The translations under genes were made by a program, and so were the position numbers. This document shows positions 46,151 through 54,843 of a DNA stretch of 64,000 nt, piece by piece (the first letter of the stretch is position 1; every line of letters starts with the position of its first letter). The DNA comes from Prevotellaceae bacterium UBA6398 (GTDB lineage: Bacteria; Bacteroidota; Bacteroidia; Bacteroidales; Bacteroidaceae). The stretch is from the NCBI GenBank assembly GCA_002437495.1, contig DJQA01000018.1, positions 1 through 64,000 of the forward strand. Direction: 5' to 3'. The notes under the pieces were generated by a model. That model ran no database searches. It was not told the origin of the DNA and worked only from the letters and a program-made list of their open reading frames with translations.

Positions 46151-46642
46151 CTAAAACTTTCTAAGCGTCAGCTTTGCAAAGCCGGATTTCAATACCATTA
46201 TATCCCCATTCATTTTTAGTATCGAAAAATCTGCATACAGACCGTCTATTCCAAAAGGACGCAACATAACAGTTGAAGAGTCTTTTAGCAAAATTTCCTC
46301 TGTGCGCCTTTCTGTGCCTATAGGACCCACCGTTTCATAAAAAGCATAGAAGTCATACATACGTAGATTACCACCTTTTTTTTCAAAACGCATCATTATT
46401 TGCCTTCCCATAGAGTCTGTACGTAATGCTCCCGGAGTAATCTGCGCCAAATTCGACTGAAATTGCAGGTAAACCCTGTCGTCTTTAACATTTACAACAG
46501 AATCGCCTCCCGCATTTCTCGAATAAGAAACAGACATAAGCTGCCACATTCCGTCAAGTCTTCCATTGTCTGTCATCCTATCACAAGCAAGAAGAAGTAA
46601 ACAGGTTGCTGCTGCAAAAAATATTCTTTTCATTTTTTCCAT
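46151..46642 (-). CDS. Lipocalin-like lipoprotein of unknown function
   Basis: 163 residues. A signal peptide ends at LLLLAC, a lipobox. NGRLDGMWQLMSVSYSR and the following beta-rich sequence, ending GFAKLTLRKF, look like a small lipocalin-like (DUF4488-type) barrel. The exact family is not certain. It starts 10 bases after the Wzi-like gene on the same strand, which suggests an envelope role. Confidence 0.65.
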   Translation of the reverse strand: MEKMKRIFFAAATCLLLLACDRMTDNGRLDGMWQLMSVSYSRNAGGDSVVNVKDDRVYLQFQSNLAQITPGALRTDSMGRQIMMRFEKKGGNLRMYDFYAFYETVGPIGTERRTEEILLKDSSTVMLRPFGIDGLYADFSILKMNGDIMVLKSGFAKLTLRKF

Positions 46643-46652
46643 TTATTATTTT

Positions 46653-48215
46653 TCATAGTGAGAAAAAACCTTTTCTACTGAATGTTATCTGAAATCCCGT
46701 ATTGTTCCCCAGATAAGACCCACGGTCAAAAGCAAACGCTGCGCCTGCGCTCCATCCGCTCGCTTTTCTTCCGAACAAACGAGACGGTGAATATGTAAGC
46801 TCTGCCAGGAAAGAACGTTGGTATTTAACATCATCCAAAGGTCGCGCGTACATTCCGAACTGTTGTGAAAAAGTGAAAAGCATCCTGTAGCGCAAATCCT
46901 TTGACGGACTTCCGCACAATCCAACGTGGTGTGCCACAAATCTATTGCTCTCAAACCCTAACTGCTTGTCTTTATTGTAAATCGGAGAAAGGAACAGCGG
47001 ATTTCCGATTGCCATTCCCCAATGCTGCCAACCCGCATAAAGATTATGGTTGTAGTAATTGTCCTGTCCGCATATTTTGTCGGGTATCACAGATGTCTCG
47101 TCATGATATATGGCTCCACTCTGATATTTTGTGTACACATACTCGTATACTACGTTGTCTGCAATCGGGTTTTTGGGCAGTCTGAATTCCAAACCGTACA
47201 TCCCGTCGTAATCCATATATTTGTAAAACAATCCCGAATGATCCTCGAAAAAATGGTCATAATAAGCTCTCACACCCCAACCTTTCCCATGATAGTCGAG
47301 ACTCAAGAGCCAAGAGCCTAATGTATTTCCTTTTGTGTTTTTGTAAACCGCCTCGCCGGGATCACTGCTCAGCCCGAAAAGTATGTCTATAAAATCACGC
47401 ATTCCGGAGAACATATTATATGAAAAGCCTGTTCCGCTATAGTATTTTCCGCCAAAAGTGCCTGCCATCTCCAATCCTCCTTCAAAAGTAACTGGGAAAA
47501 TCTGTTCATTACCAATTTTGAGGAAACCCGATTTACTGTGATACAATGCTTTTTTGGCATAATGGCTCGCACTTTTCTTAGCAAACGTCTCCTCCCAGTT
47601 GCCATCGGTCAGCATTCCATATCCTATGTGTGCGCGAATGGAGAAGAGTTTTTTTCCGCCAAACAAAGATATGTAATGCGGTACCTCAAAACGTATTTCC
47701 GGCACCGGACGTGCATTTATACCAAACGTTTGACTACCGCTACTCAGTTCCGCATTCTTTAAATTTGCCGGTCGTTCCTTGGCTCCCGCAGACACGAGAA
47801 TGTTCTTGTATCCCAAATCGACATAAAGCTGTTGCACTATAAAGTCGCTCGTATAATTGTGCGCTATCGCTATATCTGCTCCATAGCCCATACGCCATTT
47901 GGCAGAGTCCTTACTTTGGTCTTTGAAAACGCCAAAACGTAAATGACCGTTATTGTGTTCCACTCCACCCAAACCGTATTTATTCGATGTGAGCCAAAAG
48001 GGAGTCCTGCCTCCTGCGTCCGAAAAGACAGCCGTACCCTCTACTTTGTACTCAACGCTGTCTGCAAGGCGCCCGAGTGCATTTTGCGCGTAAACCTTTC
48101 CATGCATAGTGGCGAATACTGTGCATAGAACAACATATGCGCACTTTTTCAAGTGCGCATATAAATATTGTGCATATCTTTCAGAAAGACGGTTCCTAAA
48201 TTTAATATATTCCAT
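46653..48215 (-). CDS. Wzi-like capsule-assembly outer-membrane protein
   Basis: 520 residues. An uncleaved-looking N-terminus leads to a signal segment ending KVYAQ, then a beta-barrel of alternating strands to a terminal Phe-rich strand (FQITFSRKGFFSL). TAVFSDAGGRTPFWLTSNKYGLG and similar blocks fit the Wzi family, whose E. coli member is an 18-stranded lectin that anchors capsule to the surface. No capsule synthesis genes are adjacent. It begins 6 bases after rny. A start further downstream, nearer the signal peptide, is possible. Confidence 0.85.
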   Translation of the reverse strand: MEYIKFRNRLSERYAQYLYAHLKKCAYVVLCTVFATMHGKVYAQNALGRLADSVEYKVEGTAVFSDAGGRTPFWLTSNKYGLGGVEHNNGHLRFGVFKDQSKDSAKWRMGYGADIAIAHNYTSDFIVQQLYVDLGYKNILVSAGAKERPANLKNAELSSGSQTFGINARPVPEIRFEVPHYISLFGGKKLFSIRAHIGYGMLTDGNWEETFAKKSASHYAKKALYHSKSGFLKIGNEQIFPVTFEGGLEMAGTFGGKYYSGTGFSYNMFSGMRDFIDILFGLSSDPGEAVYKNTKGNTLGSWLLSLDYHGKGWGVRAYYDHFFEDHSGLFYKYMDYDGMYGLEFRLPKNPIADNVVYEYVYTKYQSGAIYHDETSVIPDKICGQDNYYNHNLYAGWQHWGMAIGNPLFLSPIYNKDKQLGFESNRFVAHHVGLCGSPSKDLRYRMLFTFSQQFGMYARPLDDVKYQRSFLAELTYSPSRLFGRKASGWSAGAAFAFDRGSYLGNNTGFQITFSRKGFFSL

Positions 48216-48221
48216 CGTTTT

Positions 48222-49751
48222 TTATTTGGCATAGCTCACGGCTCTCGTTTCACGTATCACTGTTATCTTAACCTGCCCGGGATATGTCATCTCGTCCTGA
48301 ATGCGTTTTGCAATCTCGTTGCTAAGAGTTTCCGACTGCTTGTCATCAATCTTGTCGGCCCCTACAATAACACGCAGCTCGCGCCCGGCCTGTATGGCAT
48401 ATGTCTTTGTTACTCCCGGGTAGCTCATGGCTATATTTTCCAGGTCATTTAGACGCTTTATGTATGCCTCGACCACCTCGCGTCGAGCACCGGGACGAGC
48501 TCCGCTTATTGCATCGCAAACTTGCACTATCGGGGCAATAAGACTGGTCATTTCAACCTCGTCGTGATGGGCTGCGATTGCATTTACAATGTCGGGTTTT
48601 TCCTTATATTGCTCGGCAAGCTTGGCCCCATATATTGCGTGCGGCAACTCGGGTTCCTCATCGGGCACTTTTCCTATGTCGTGCAGCAAACCGGCGCGCT
48701 TTGCTTTTTTGGGGTTTAGTCCAAGCTCTGCAGCCATAACCGCACAAAGGTTTGCTGTCTCTCTGGCGTGCTGCAAAAGGTTTTGGCCGTACGACGAACG
48801 ATATTTCATTTTTCCTATAAGTCTTACGAGTTCCGAGTGCAAGCCGTGTATGCCAAGGTCGATAGCGGTACGTTTGCCGGTCTCGATTATCTCGTCTTCC
48901 ACTTGTTTTTTTACCTTAGCCACAACTTCTTCTATGCGCGCCGGATGTATTCTGCCATCTGTTATAAGCTGATGCAGCGCGAGCCGACATATTTCGCGAC
49001 GCACGGGGTCGAATGCCGAAATAACTATAGCCTCCGGTGTGTCGTCAACCACAAGTTCCACACCTGTCGCAGCCTCAAGTGCACGTATGTTGCGACCCTC
49101 CCTGCCTATTATACGTCCTTTCACCTCGTCGTTGTCTATGTGGAACACTGTTACGCTGTTTTCAATTGCCGTTTCGGTGGCCACACGCTGAATTGTTTGT
49201 ATAACGATTTTCTTTGCCTCTTTTGTCGCGGTGAGCTTGGCATCGTCCATTATGTCGTTTATGTAGCTTTGCGCATCGGTTTTTGCCTCGTCTTTAAGCG
49301 ACTCCACGAGACGCGACTTTGCCTCTTCGGCAGAAAGTCCGCTCAGTTCTTCGAGTTTTCCACGTTCCTGTGCCTGCAGCTTCTGCAATTCCTCACGTTC
49401 GGCGTGCAACGCGTTCTGCGACTGTTCCAAACGCTGCATTTGGTTTTCAAGCTCGGTTTTTTTGCGTCCCAAATCATCCTGCTTTTGGTTCAGGCTTATT
49501 TCGCGCTGTTTCAGTCGGTTTTCGGTCTGCAACAGCTTTTGGTTACGCTGCTGCATATCCTTGTCGAGCTCGGTTTTCTTGCTCAAAAATTTTTCTTTTA
49601 CTTCCAGGAGTTTCTTTTCCTTGATAACCTCTGCCTCTTTTTCTGCTTCGGATATTCTCTTTTTATATTGTCCTGCCGCCACGTAGCGCATCACGAGATA
49701 GCCTATGCCGCATCCGGCAACAAGTGCAACCACTATAAATATTATTTCCAT
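48222..49751 (-). CDS. rny: Ribonuclease Y
   Basis: 509 residues. An N-terminal membrane helix (about 3-22) is followed by a long coiled coil (25-195). The KH domain shows GRIIGREGRNIRALEAATGVEL, and the HD phosphohydrolase domain shows GLLHDIGKV and AIAAHHDEVEMTS. It is a membrane-bound endonuclease that starts mRNA decay. It lies between zapA and the Wzi-like gene. The 111-base gap to zapA contains no small RNA that I can identify. Confidence 0.98.
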   Translation of the reverse strand: MEIIFIVVALVAGCGIGYLVMRYVAAGQYKKRISEAEKEAEVIKEKKLLEVKEKFLSKKTELDKDMQQRNQKLLQTENRLKQREISLNQKQDDLGRKKTELENQMQRLEQSQNALHAEREELQKLQAQERGKLEELSGLSAEEAKSRLVESLKDEAKTDAQSYINDIMDDAKLTATKEAKKIVIQTIQRVATETAIENSVTVFHIDNDEVKGRIIGREGRNIRALEAATGVELVVDDTPEAIVISAFDPVRREICRLALHQLITDGRIHPARIEEVVAKVKKQVEDEIIETGKRTAIDLGIHGLHSELVRLIGKMKYRSSYGQNLLQHARETANLCAVMAAELGLNPKKAKRAGLLHDIGKVPDEEPELPHAIYGAKLAEQYKEKPDIVNAIAAHHDEVEMTSLIAPIVQVCDAISGARPGARREVVEAYIKRLNDLENIAMSYPGVTKTYAIQAGRELRVIVGADKIDDKQSETLSNEIAKRIQDEMTYPGQVKITVIRETRAVSYAK

Positions 49752-49862
49752 TTGTTGTGTTTGTTTTTAATTTGTTCGTTGTTGTCTGTTTCTTAACCCC
49801 TGCCTCTTTGGCTTGGGAAAATTGCGGTTGGACAGCACACGAAACAATGTGAGATGTTTTGT

Positions 49863-50165
49863 TCAGCTCTTCTCGCCGAGCGTTGATAAAATCTCCGCCG
49901 TTAGCTTGCTCATCACCGATTTGTAAGGTTCGGTGTCGTTACGCCTTTCCGACTGTATAAGCCTTACGCCCAGGTCGAGCAACGTCATGTAAAGATACTG
50001 TTCCTTTTCTTGGTTCGGAAACTTTTCCTTGTAAAGGTTCAGCTTGTCGTTTATCCTGCGTTCCGCCTCCCGGTATATTTCTTCCTGGTCGCGGCGTATA
50101 TTAACCGGATAGATTTGGTTGTCTATCCTGAGCTGTATTAAAAAAAACTCACTTGCCTCTGCCAT
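49863..50165 (-). CDS. zapA: Cell division protein ZapA
   Basis: 100 residues. IRIDNQIYPVNIRRDQEEIYREAERRINDKLNLY is the ZapA head with its Ile/Tyr pattern, followed by a coiled-coil helix. It bundles FtsZ filaments. A coiled-coil gene lies 11 bases upstream and rny downstream, the order common in Bacteroidota. Confidence 0.9.
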   Translation of the reverse strand: MAEASEFFLIQLRIDNQIYPVNIRRDQEEIYREAERRINDKLNLYKEKFPNQEKEQYLYMTLLDLGVRLIQSERRNDTEPYKSVMSKLTAEILSTLGEKS

Positions 50166-50176
50166 GATGCTTTTAT

Positions 50177-50476
50177 TTATACATTAAGCAGTGCTATGCA
50201 TCTGTCCACCTGCCTGATTAACGATTCGATACGGCTTTTCGACTTGGCCACATCTCCGTCGTATATCTCAAGCATCTTTGCGGTTTTCAACGACTGGCAC
50301 GTTTCCTGCAACTCACTGACTTCGGATTTCAAACGGTTTATTTCGTTTTCTTTTTCTTCCAACTCCAAACGCATATGCTCCCTTTGTCCGCACAAGCTTT
50401 CGTATTCGTACATAAGCTGCCGAACTCTTGTTTGGAAGATTTCCATCGTTTTCCTGTCGGTTGTTTCCTCTGCCAT
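50177..50476 (-). CDS. Small coiled-coil protein (ZapB-like position)
   Basis: 99 residues, almost entirely coiled coil (about 15-80, REHMRLELEEKENEINRLKSEVSEL). The C-terminal third is a second helix. There is no clear sequence family. Its place directly before zapA suggests a ZapB-like partner in the division ring, by inference. The ATG at 50476 is favoured over 50503 because the -7 element covers 50501-50508. Confidence 0.65.
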   Translation of the reverse strand: MAEETTDRKTMEIFQTRVRQLMYEYESLCGQREHMRLELEEKENEINRLKSEVSELQETCQSLKTAKMLEIYDGDVAKSKSRIESLIRQVDRCIALLNV

Positions 50477-50500
50477 TGCTTTCCGCCGTGTCGCTTTCTG

Positions 50501-50531
50501 CAAATTTATTTATTTTGCTCCTTATCGCAAA
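50501..50531 (-). promoter_or_regulatory. Promoter of the zapB-like/zapA/rny cluster
   Basis: The minus strand has TTTG (50528-50531), 19 bases, then TAAATTTG (50501-50508): a full consensus match, 24 bases before the start codon. It overlaps the gap after the 50541-51185 gene. Confidence 0.8.
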
Positions 50532-50540
50532 ATCATGCTG

Positions 50541-51185
50541 TTACTTTTTGTCTGTATCCGTAACATCCTTAGGACGCGGCTCCTTCTTCGCAAGCATCAC
50601 AAGATGATACACATACTCGGTCATCCACTGCGGCGAATAACCAAGGTATTGGCGGTATTTTCTTATTCCCGCGCACGTTCTCATAACTCCGGCGTCCTTC
50701 CAATCGTTTTTGGTAAGCACATCGTTAATCGACTTTTCTATAACGGCCCTTATCGTTTTCTTAAAAAACGAAGGCAAACGGAATTTCCATTTAAGCACAT
50801 TGCCCATGAGCATTAGCAAGTCTTGCGAAAATCCTTGAAACTGGTATAGATAGTTGGAAACTTCGTTTACCTTGCGGCAACGCGCCTTCAAACTCGCGTC
50901 TATCTCGTGAAAGAACGAGTCGGGCATTCCATATATCTCCCCGAGCATCTTGCGGCACTTTGCCTTTTCCCCCAGTCCGAGTCTGTTGTTAACCGTTGGC
51001 ACATGGAGCGTTTGCTTGAACACTCTAAGGTCGGGAAGCATCGAAATGTTTGTTATACCTATATTGGCAGCCATGGAAGCCTGAAAATAAACCCTTATAA
51101 GGGTCATGAAATCCTCCATGCCTCCAACCCGGCCGCCTTCGGAATCCTGTGCTTTCTTTCTGAAAATATTTGATATTAAGCCCAT
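50541..51185 (-). CDS. Conserved protein of unknown function
   Basis: 214 residues, no signal peptide and no membrane segment. The sequence is helical and rich in basic residues (RKKAQD, KARCRKV, KWKFRLPSFFKK, GIRKYRQYLGYSPQWMTEYVYHLVMLAKKEPRPKD). I recognise no domain. The frame extends to 51293, but the -7 element TATCTTTG (51214-51221) lies inside that extension, so the ATG at 51185 is preferred. It precedes the zap cluster, which has its own promoter. Confidence 0.7.
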   Translation of the reverse strand: MGLISNIFRKKAQDSEGGRVGGMEDFMTLIRVYFQASMAANIGITNISMLPDLRVFKQTLHVPTVNNRLGLGEKAKCRKMLGEIYGMPDSFFHEIDASLKARCRKVNEVSNYLYQFQGFSQDLLMLMGNVLKWKFRLPSFFKKTIRAVIEKSINDVLTKNDWKDAGVMRTCAGIRKYRQYLGYSPQWMTEYVYHLVMLAKKEPRPKDVTDTDKK

Positions 51186-51362
51186 TCTTGTAGTTTTTAA
51201 CTTTCTTAATATGCAAAGATAACAAACTCCGGCGAATATTTCCGCATTTATACCGCATAATAACGCACAACGCCCCGCCACACAAGGTCGCAAAAAGCTC
51301 CGGGCTTAATTTCGTTCAAACACCATACCATGCGCTAAAAAACGTTTGCGGGAAACGCAAAA

Positions 51363-51440
51363 ACCACATAGGACATAGGAAAAACCACATAGGACATAGG
51401 AAAAACTACATCAGACATAGGGGAAATTACGTCAGACATA
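51363..51440 (-). repeat. 21-bp-phased four-unit array (locus 10, reverse orientation)
   Basis: Units start at 51363, 51384, 51405 and 51426. All four point the same way (CCACATAGGACATAG twice, then CTACATCAGACATAG and TTACGTCAGACATAG), so units cannot pair with each other. It is in the divergent gap between the 50541 gene and the cation transporter. The rest of 51222-51640 holds no gene. Confidence 0.85.
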
Positions 51441-51662
51441 GTTTTTGCCCTATACAACCCGCTGAAAAACAACAATCGGCATTTTCACGCCCGACACACA
51501 ACAATTCTTTTGCTATCAAACACTCGCGTTTACAACGGCAAAACATCCGCCTGCCGCTGCATTACACGGATTTTTGCAAACCGCTGCACCTGCACGTTTT
51601 TCGCGCAACGAACGCCCCACACTATTGCCATATACGGGGAAATAACTATTTTTGCAGATGTT

Positions 51663-52799
51663 ATGGGAAACTGCGATATCAAACATAAAGTTGAACGCGC
51701 CTCACGCAAAAAGCTTATAGTACACGTAGGAATATGGGGCATAGTGGTGAACTTTATATATGCCCTTCTAAAGGGTGCAATAGGTTTTGCCTCAGGGTCG
51801 ATAGCAATTTTGCTCGATGCCGTAAACAACCTGAGCGATGCCATATCGTCTGTCATTGCCGTGGGCGGCACCAAGCTTGCCATGAAACCGGCCGACAAAC
51901 GCCACCCATTCGGACACGGCAGGATAGAATACGTAAGTGCCTTTGTTATAGCCGCCATAATTGTAAGCGTGGGAACCATGTCGTTTCTAAGCGCCGTCGA
52001 CAAGATAATACACCCCACAGCAACCCACTACACCACCCCGATGTTGCTCGTAATGGGCACCGGCGTGATAGCAAAACTATGGCTCGGGCTATACACTTTG
52101 CGCGTTGGAAAGCGCGAAGACTCCGATTCCCTTAACGGTTCGGGCACAGAAAACCTATTCGATGCCATAATAACATTAGCCACAATAATCTCCGCGCTGT
52201 TGCTCATATTGTGGAACATAGACCTTGACGGATGGTTCGGGGCCGCCATTTCGCTTGTTCTCGTAAAAGCGGGGGGTGATATTCTTAAAGACACATTCAA
52301 CGACCTGTTGGGACACAGAGCCGACAGCAAATTGTCGAAGCAGTTGAAAAGCCGCATAATTTCGCACGAAGGAGTTTATGGGGTATACGACCTGATACTG
52401 AACAGCTACGGTCCAGGCAGCATGGTGGGCTCGGTAAACATCGAAGTTCCCGGACAAATGACAGCCAAGCAGCTTCACCTGCTTACACTGGGAATACAGC
52501 GCGACATATACAACAACTACGGAATATACCTTGCCGTGGGAATATATGCCCACGACGACAACCCCGAACACGTTGCGTTCAGGGAAAGCGTGCGCAAAAA
52601 AGTTATGGAATGCCAAGGGGCCATCCAACTTCACGGGTTCATCATCGATGAAGACCACAAAATCGTGTCTTTCGATGTGGTAACCGACTTTTCGGTGAAA
52701 GACCGCAAAGCATTCAGCCGCAAAATCGAGGAAGAACTCTCTGCTGCACACCCGGAATACAAGTTCCTTGTAAACACCGACCCTGACTATTGCGATTGA
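51663..52799 (+). CDS. Cation diffusion facilitator transporter
   Basis: 378 residues. Six membrane helices lie in about 20-210, with LLDAVNNLSDAIS (metal site Asp/Asn-x3-Asp on helix 2), HPFGHGRIEYVSAF, and TENLFDAIIT on helix 5. The cytoplasmic C-terminal domain runs from about 215, and its cysteines at the end (DPDYCD) are few. It is probably a Zn/Mn/Fe efflux protein; the metal is not set by the sequence. The frame runs back to 51510, but TATTTTTG at 51647-51654 lies just 8 bases before the ATG at 51663, so the mRNA may be nearly leaderless. Confidence 0.9.
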   Translation: MGNCDIKHKVERASRKKLIVHVGIWGIVVNFIYALLKGAIGFASGSIAILLDAVNNLSDAISSVIAVGGTKLAMKPADKRHPFGHGRIEYVSAFVIAAIIVSVGTMSFLSAVDKIIHPTATHYTTPMLLVMGTGVIAKLWLGLYTLRVGKREDSDSLNGSGTENLFDAIITLATIISALLLILWNIDLDGWFGAAISLVLVKAGGDILKDTFNDLLGHRADSKLSKQLKSRIISHEGVYGVYDLILNSYGPGSMVGSVNIEVPGQMTAKQLHLLTLGIQRDIYNNYGIYLAVGIYAHDDNPEHVAFRESVRKKVMECQGAIQLHGFIIDEDHKIVSFDVVTDFSVKDRKAFSRKIEEELSAAHPEYKFLVNTDPDYCD

Positions 52800-52923
52800 A
52801 CACGCCGTAGCAGCGCCCGGCACCTGCGGCTTGCTTTTTCCCTTTTTTAATACAACCACCCGCCATAATAGAAAAGATAATTATATTTTTGCATATGCAA
52901 GAAACCAACTATATACAAGCAAA

Positions 52924-53922
52924 ATGAACAGCAACATCGACATCCGCGCCCTTAACGAGCAAATAGAAATAGAAAGCGGCTTTATTTCCGGTCTCACAGC
53001 CGGCATGGGGCGCACCATTGTGGGGCAGAAACATTTGGTAGACTCCCTGCTTGTGGGACTTCTGTCAAACGGGCACATACTGCTTGAAGGCGTGCCGGGG
53101 CTTGCCAAGACTCTAGCAATAAAGACCCTCGCCTCGCTTATCGACGCTAAATTCAACCGTGTGCAGTTCACCCCCGACCTTCTGCCTGCCGACATTATCG
53201 GAACCTTGATATACAGTCAAAAAACAGAAACGTTCGTGGTGAAAAAAGGTCCGGTATTTGCCAACTTCATACTTGCCGACGAAATTAACCGTGCCCCAGC
53301 AAAGGTGCAAAGCGCACTTCTTGAAGCCATGCAGGAAAGACAAGTTACAATAGGAGGAGAAACATTCCCCCTACCCGAACCGTTCCTCGTGCTTGCCACC
53401 GAAAACCCCATTGAGCAAGAAGGAACATACAACCTGCCCGAAGCACAAACCGACCGCTTCATGATGAAAGTTATAATCGACTACCCAACCATGGAAGAGG
53501 AAAAAGCCATAATACGCGCAAAATTGGCGGAGAAAGAACCCGAGAAAATCGAACCTGTGGTAGGGGCAGACAAGATTATGCACGCACGCGAGGTGGTGAA
53601 AAACATATACCTTGACGAAAAAATAGAACAGTATATAGCCGACATCGTGTTTGCCACACGCTACCCCGAGCGCTACAAGCTAAAGGAAATGAAAGACTAC
53701 ATATCATTCGGCGGCAGCCCAAGGGCATCGATAAACCTCGCATACGCAAGCCGCGCATACGCCTTTCTGAAGCACAGAGGGTATGTAATTCCGGAGGACA
53801 TACGCGCCGTGGCCCACGATGTGCTACGCCACAGAATAGGACTTTCGTACGAAGCCGAGGCGGCAAACATAACAAGCGACAACATAATAGACGAAATAAT
53901 AAACAAGGTTGCCGTACCCTGA
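52924..53922 (+). CDS. MoxR-type AAA ATPase
   Basis: 332 residues. GVPGLAKTLAIK is Walker A, ILADEINRAPAKVQSALLEAMQERQVT contains Walker B and the MoxR signature, and ATENPIEQEGTYNLPEAQTDRFM is sensor 1. It is a chaperone-like ATPase that works with VWA proteins. TATTTTTG at 52884-52891 is a possible -7 element. The start at 52924 fits the family and discards a longer frame at 52831. It is the first gene of the bat operon, 23 bases before the DUF58 gene. Confidence 0.95.
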   Translation: MNSNIDIRALNEQIEIESGFISGLTAGMGRTIVGQKHLVDSLLVGLLSNGHILLEGVPGLAKTLAIKTLASLIDAKFNRVQFTPDLLPADIIGTLIYSQKTETFVVKKGPVFANFILADEINRAPAKVQSALLEAMQERQVTIGGETFPLPEPFLVLATENPIEQEGTYNLPEAQTDRFMMKVIIDYPTMEEEKAIIRAKLAEKEPEKIEPVVGADKIMHAREVVKNIYLDEKIEQYIADIVFATRYPERYKLKEMKDYISFGGSPRASINLAYASRAYAFLKHRGYVIPEDIRAVAHDVLRHRIGLSYEAEAANITSDNIIDEIINKVAVP

Positions 53923-53945
53923 AACCACATCGGGAATTCCCATTT

Positions 53946-54827
53946 ATGAACACCACGGAACTTCTGCGCCGGGTAAGGCGCATCGAAATAAAGTCGCGCC
54001 GGCTTAGCAACAATATTTTTGCCGGCGAATACCACTCAGCTTTCAAAGGAAAGGGAATGAGCTTCTCCGAAGTGAGAGAATACCAATACGGCGACGATGT
54101 GCGCGACATCGATTGGAACGTAACGGCACGCTTCAACCGCCCATACGTAAAAGTGTATGAGGAAGAGCGCGAGCTCACAGTCATGCTGCTCATTGATGTA
54201 TCTGCATCCGTGGATTTCGGCACAAAAACCCGCTCCGAAAGAGAACTGATTACCGAAATAGCCGCAACATTGTCTTTTTCCGCAATACAGAACAACGACA
54301 AAATAGGAGTGATATTTTTCAGCGACAAGGTGGAAAAATACATACCGCCACAAAAAGGGCGCAAGCACATACTCTACATAATACGCGAGCTGCTGACATT
54401 CGCCCCGCAAGGAAAGAAAACCGACATTCCGCAAGCACTCGAATTTTTGATGAAAATACAAAGAAAACAGTGCGCCGCATTCGTGATAAGCGACTTCATA
54501 GACCGCCACGACCTTACCGACAAGCTGAAAATAGCAGGACACCGCTACGACCTCAATGCCATAGAAGTGTACGACATAAGAATGAAAGAACTACCGGATG
54601 TGGGAATAATCGAATTCCGCGATGCAGAGACAGGACACATTGAATATGTTGACACATCGAGCAAGCGAGTGCGCAACCAACACCGTCGCGCATGGCAGGA
54701 ACACGAAGATGCCACACGCCTGCAATTCACAAAGGCGGGAGTGAGAAACGTTGCCATACCAACCGATGGGAACTACGTGAAGAAACTAATGCAACTTTTC
54801 AACACAAAAGCGGCCGGCGTATCCTAA
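53946..54827 (+). CDS. DUF58 domain protein (bat operon)
   Basis: 293 residues. FAGEYHSAFKGKGMSFSEVREYQYGDDVRDIDWNVTARF is the DUF58 signature. A VWA-like domain follows with LLIDVSASVDFG, a MIDAS motif (Asp-x-Ser-x-Ser). No membrane segment. It is a usual partner of MoxR. It sits between the moxR gene and an unknown membrane protein in the same operon. Confidence 0.92.
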   Translation: MNTTELLRRVRRIEIKSRRLSNNIFAGEYHSAFKGKGMSFSEVREYQYGDDVRDIDWNVTARFNRPYVKVYEEERELTVMLLIDVSASVDFGTKTRSERELITEIAATLSFSAIQNNDKIGVIFFSDKVEKYIPPQKGRKHILYIIRELLTFAPQGKKTDIPQALEFLMKIQRKQCAAFVISDFIDRHDLTDKLKIAGHRYDLNAIEVYDIRMKELPDVGIIEFRDAETGHIEYVDTSSKRVRNQHRRAWQEHEDATRLQFTKAGVRNVAIPTDGNYVKKLMQLFNTKAAGVS

Positions 54828-54843
54828 GAAGGCCGACACAACA

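Noticed and set aside
49752..49862. 6S RNA between zapA and rny
   Set aside because: In proteobacteria 6S RNA lies near zapA, but this 111-base gap is too short and shows no long bulged hairpin.
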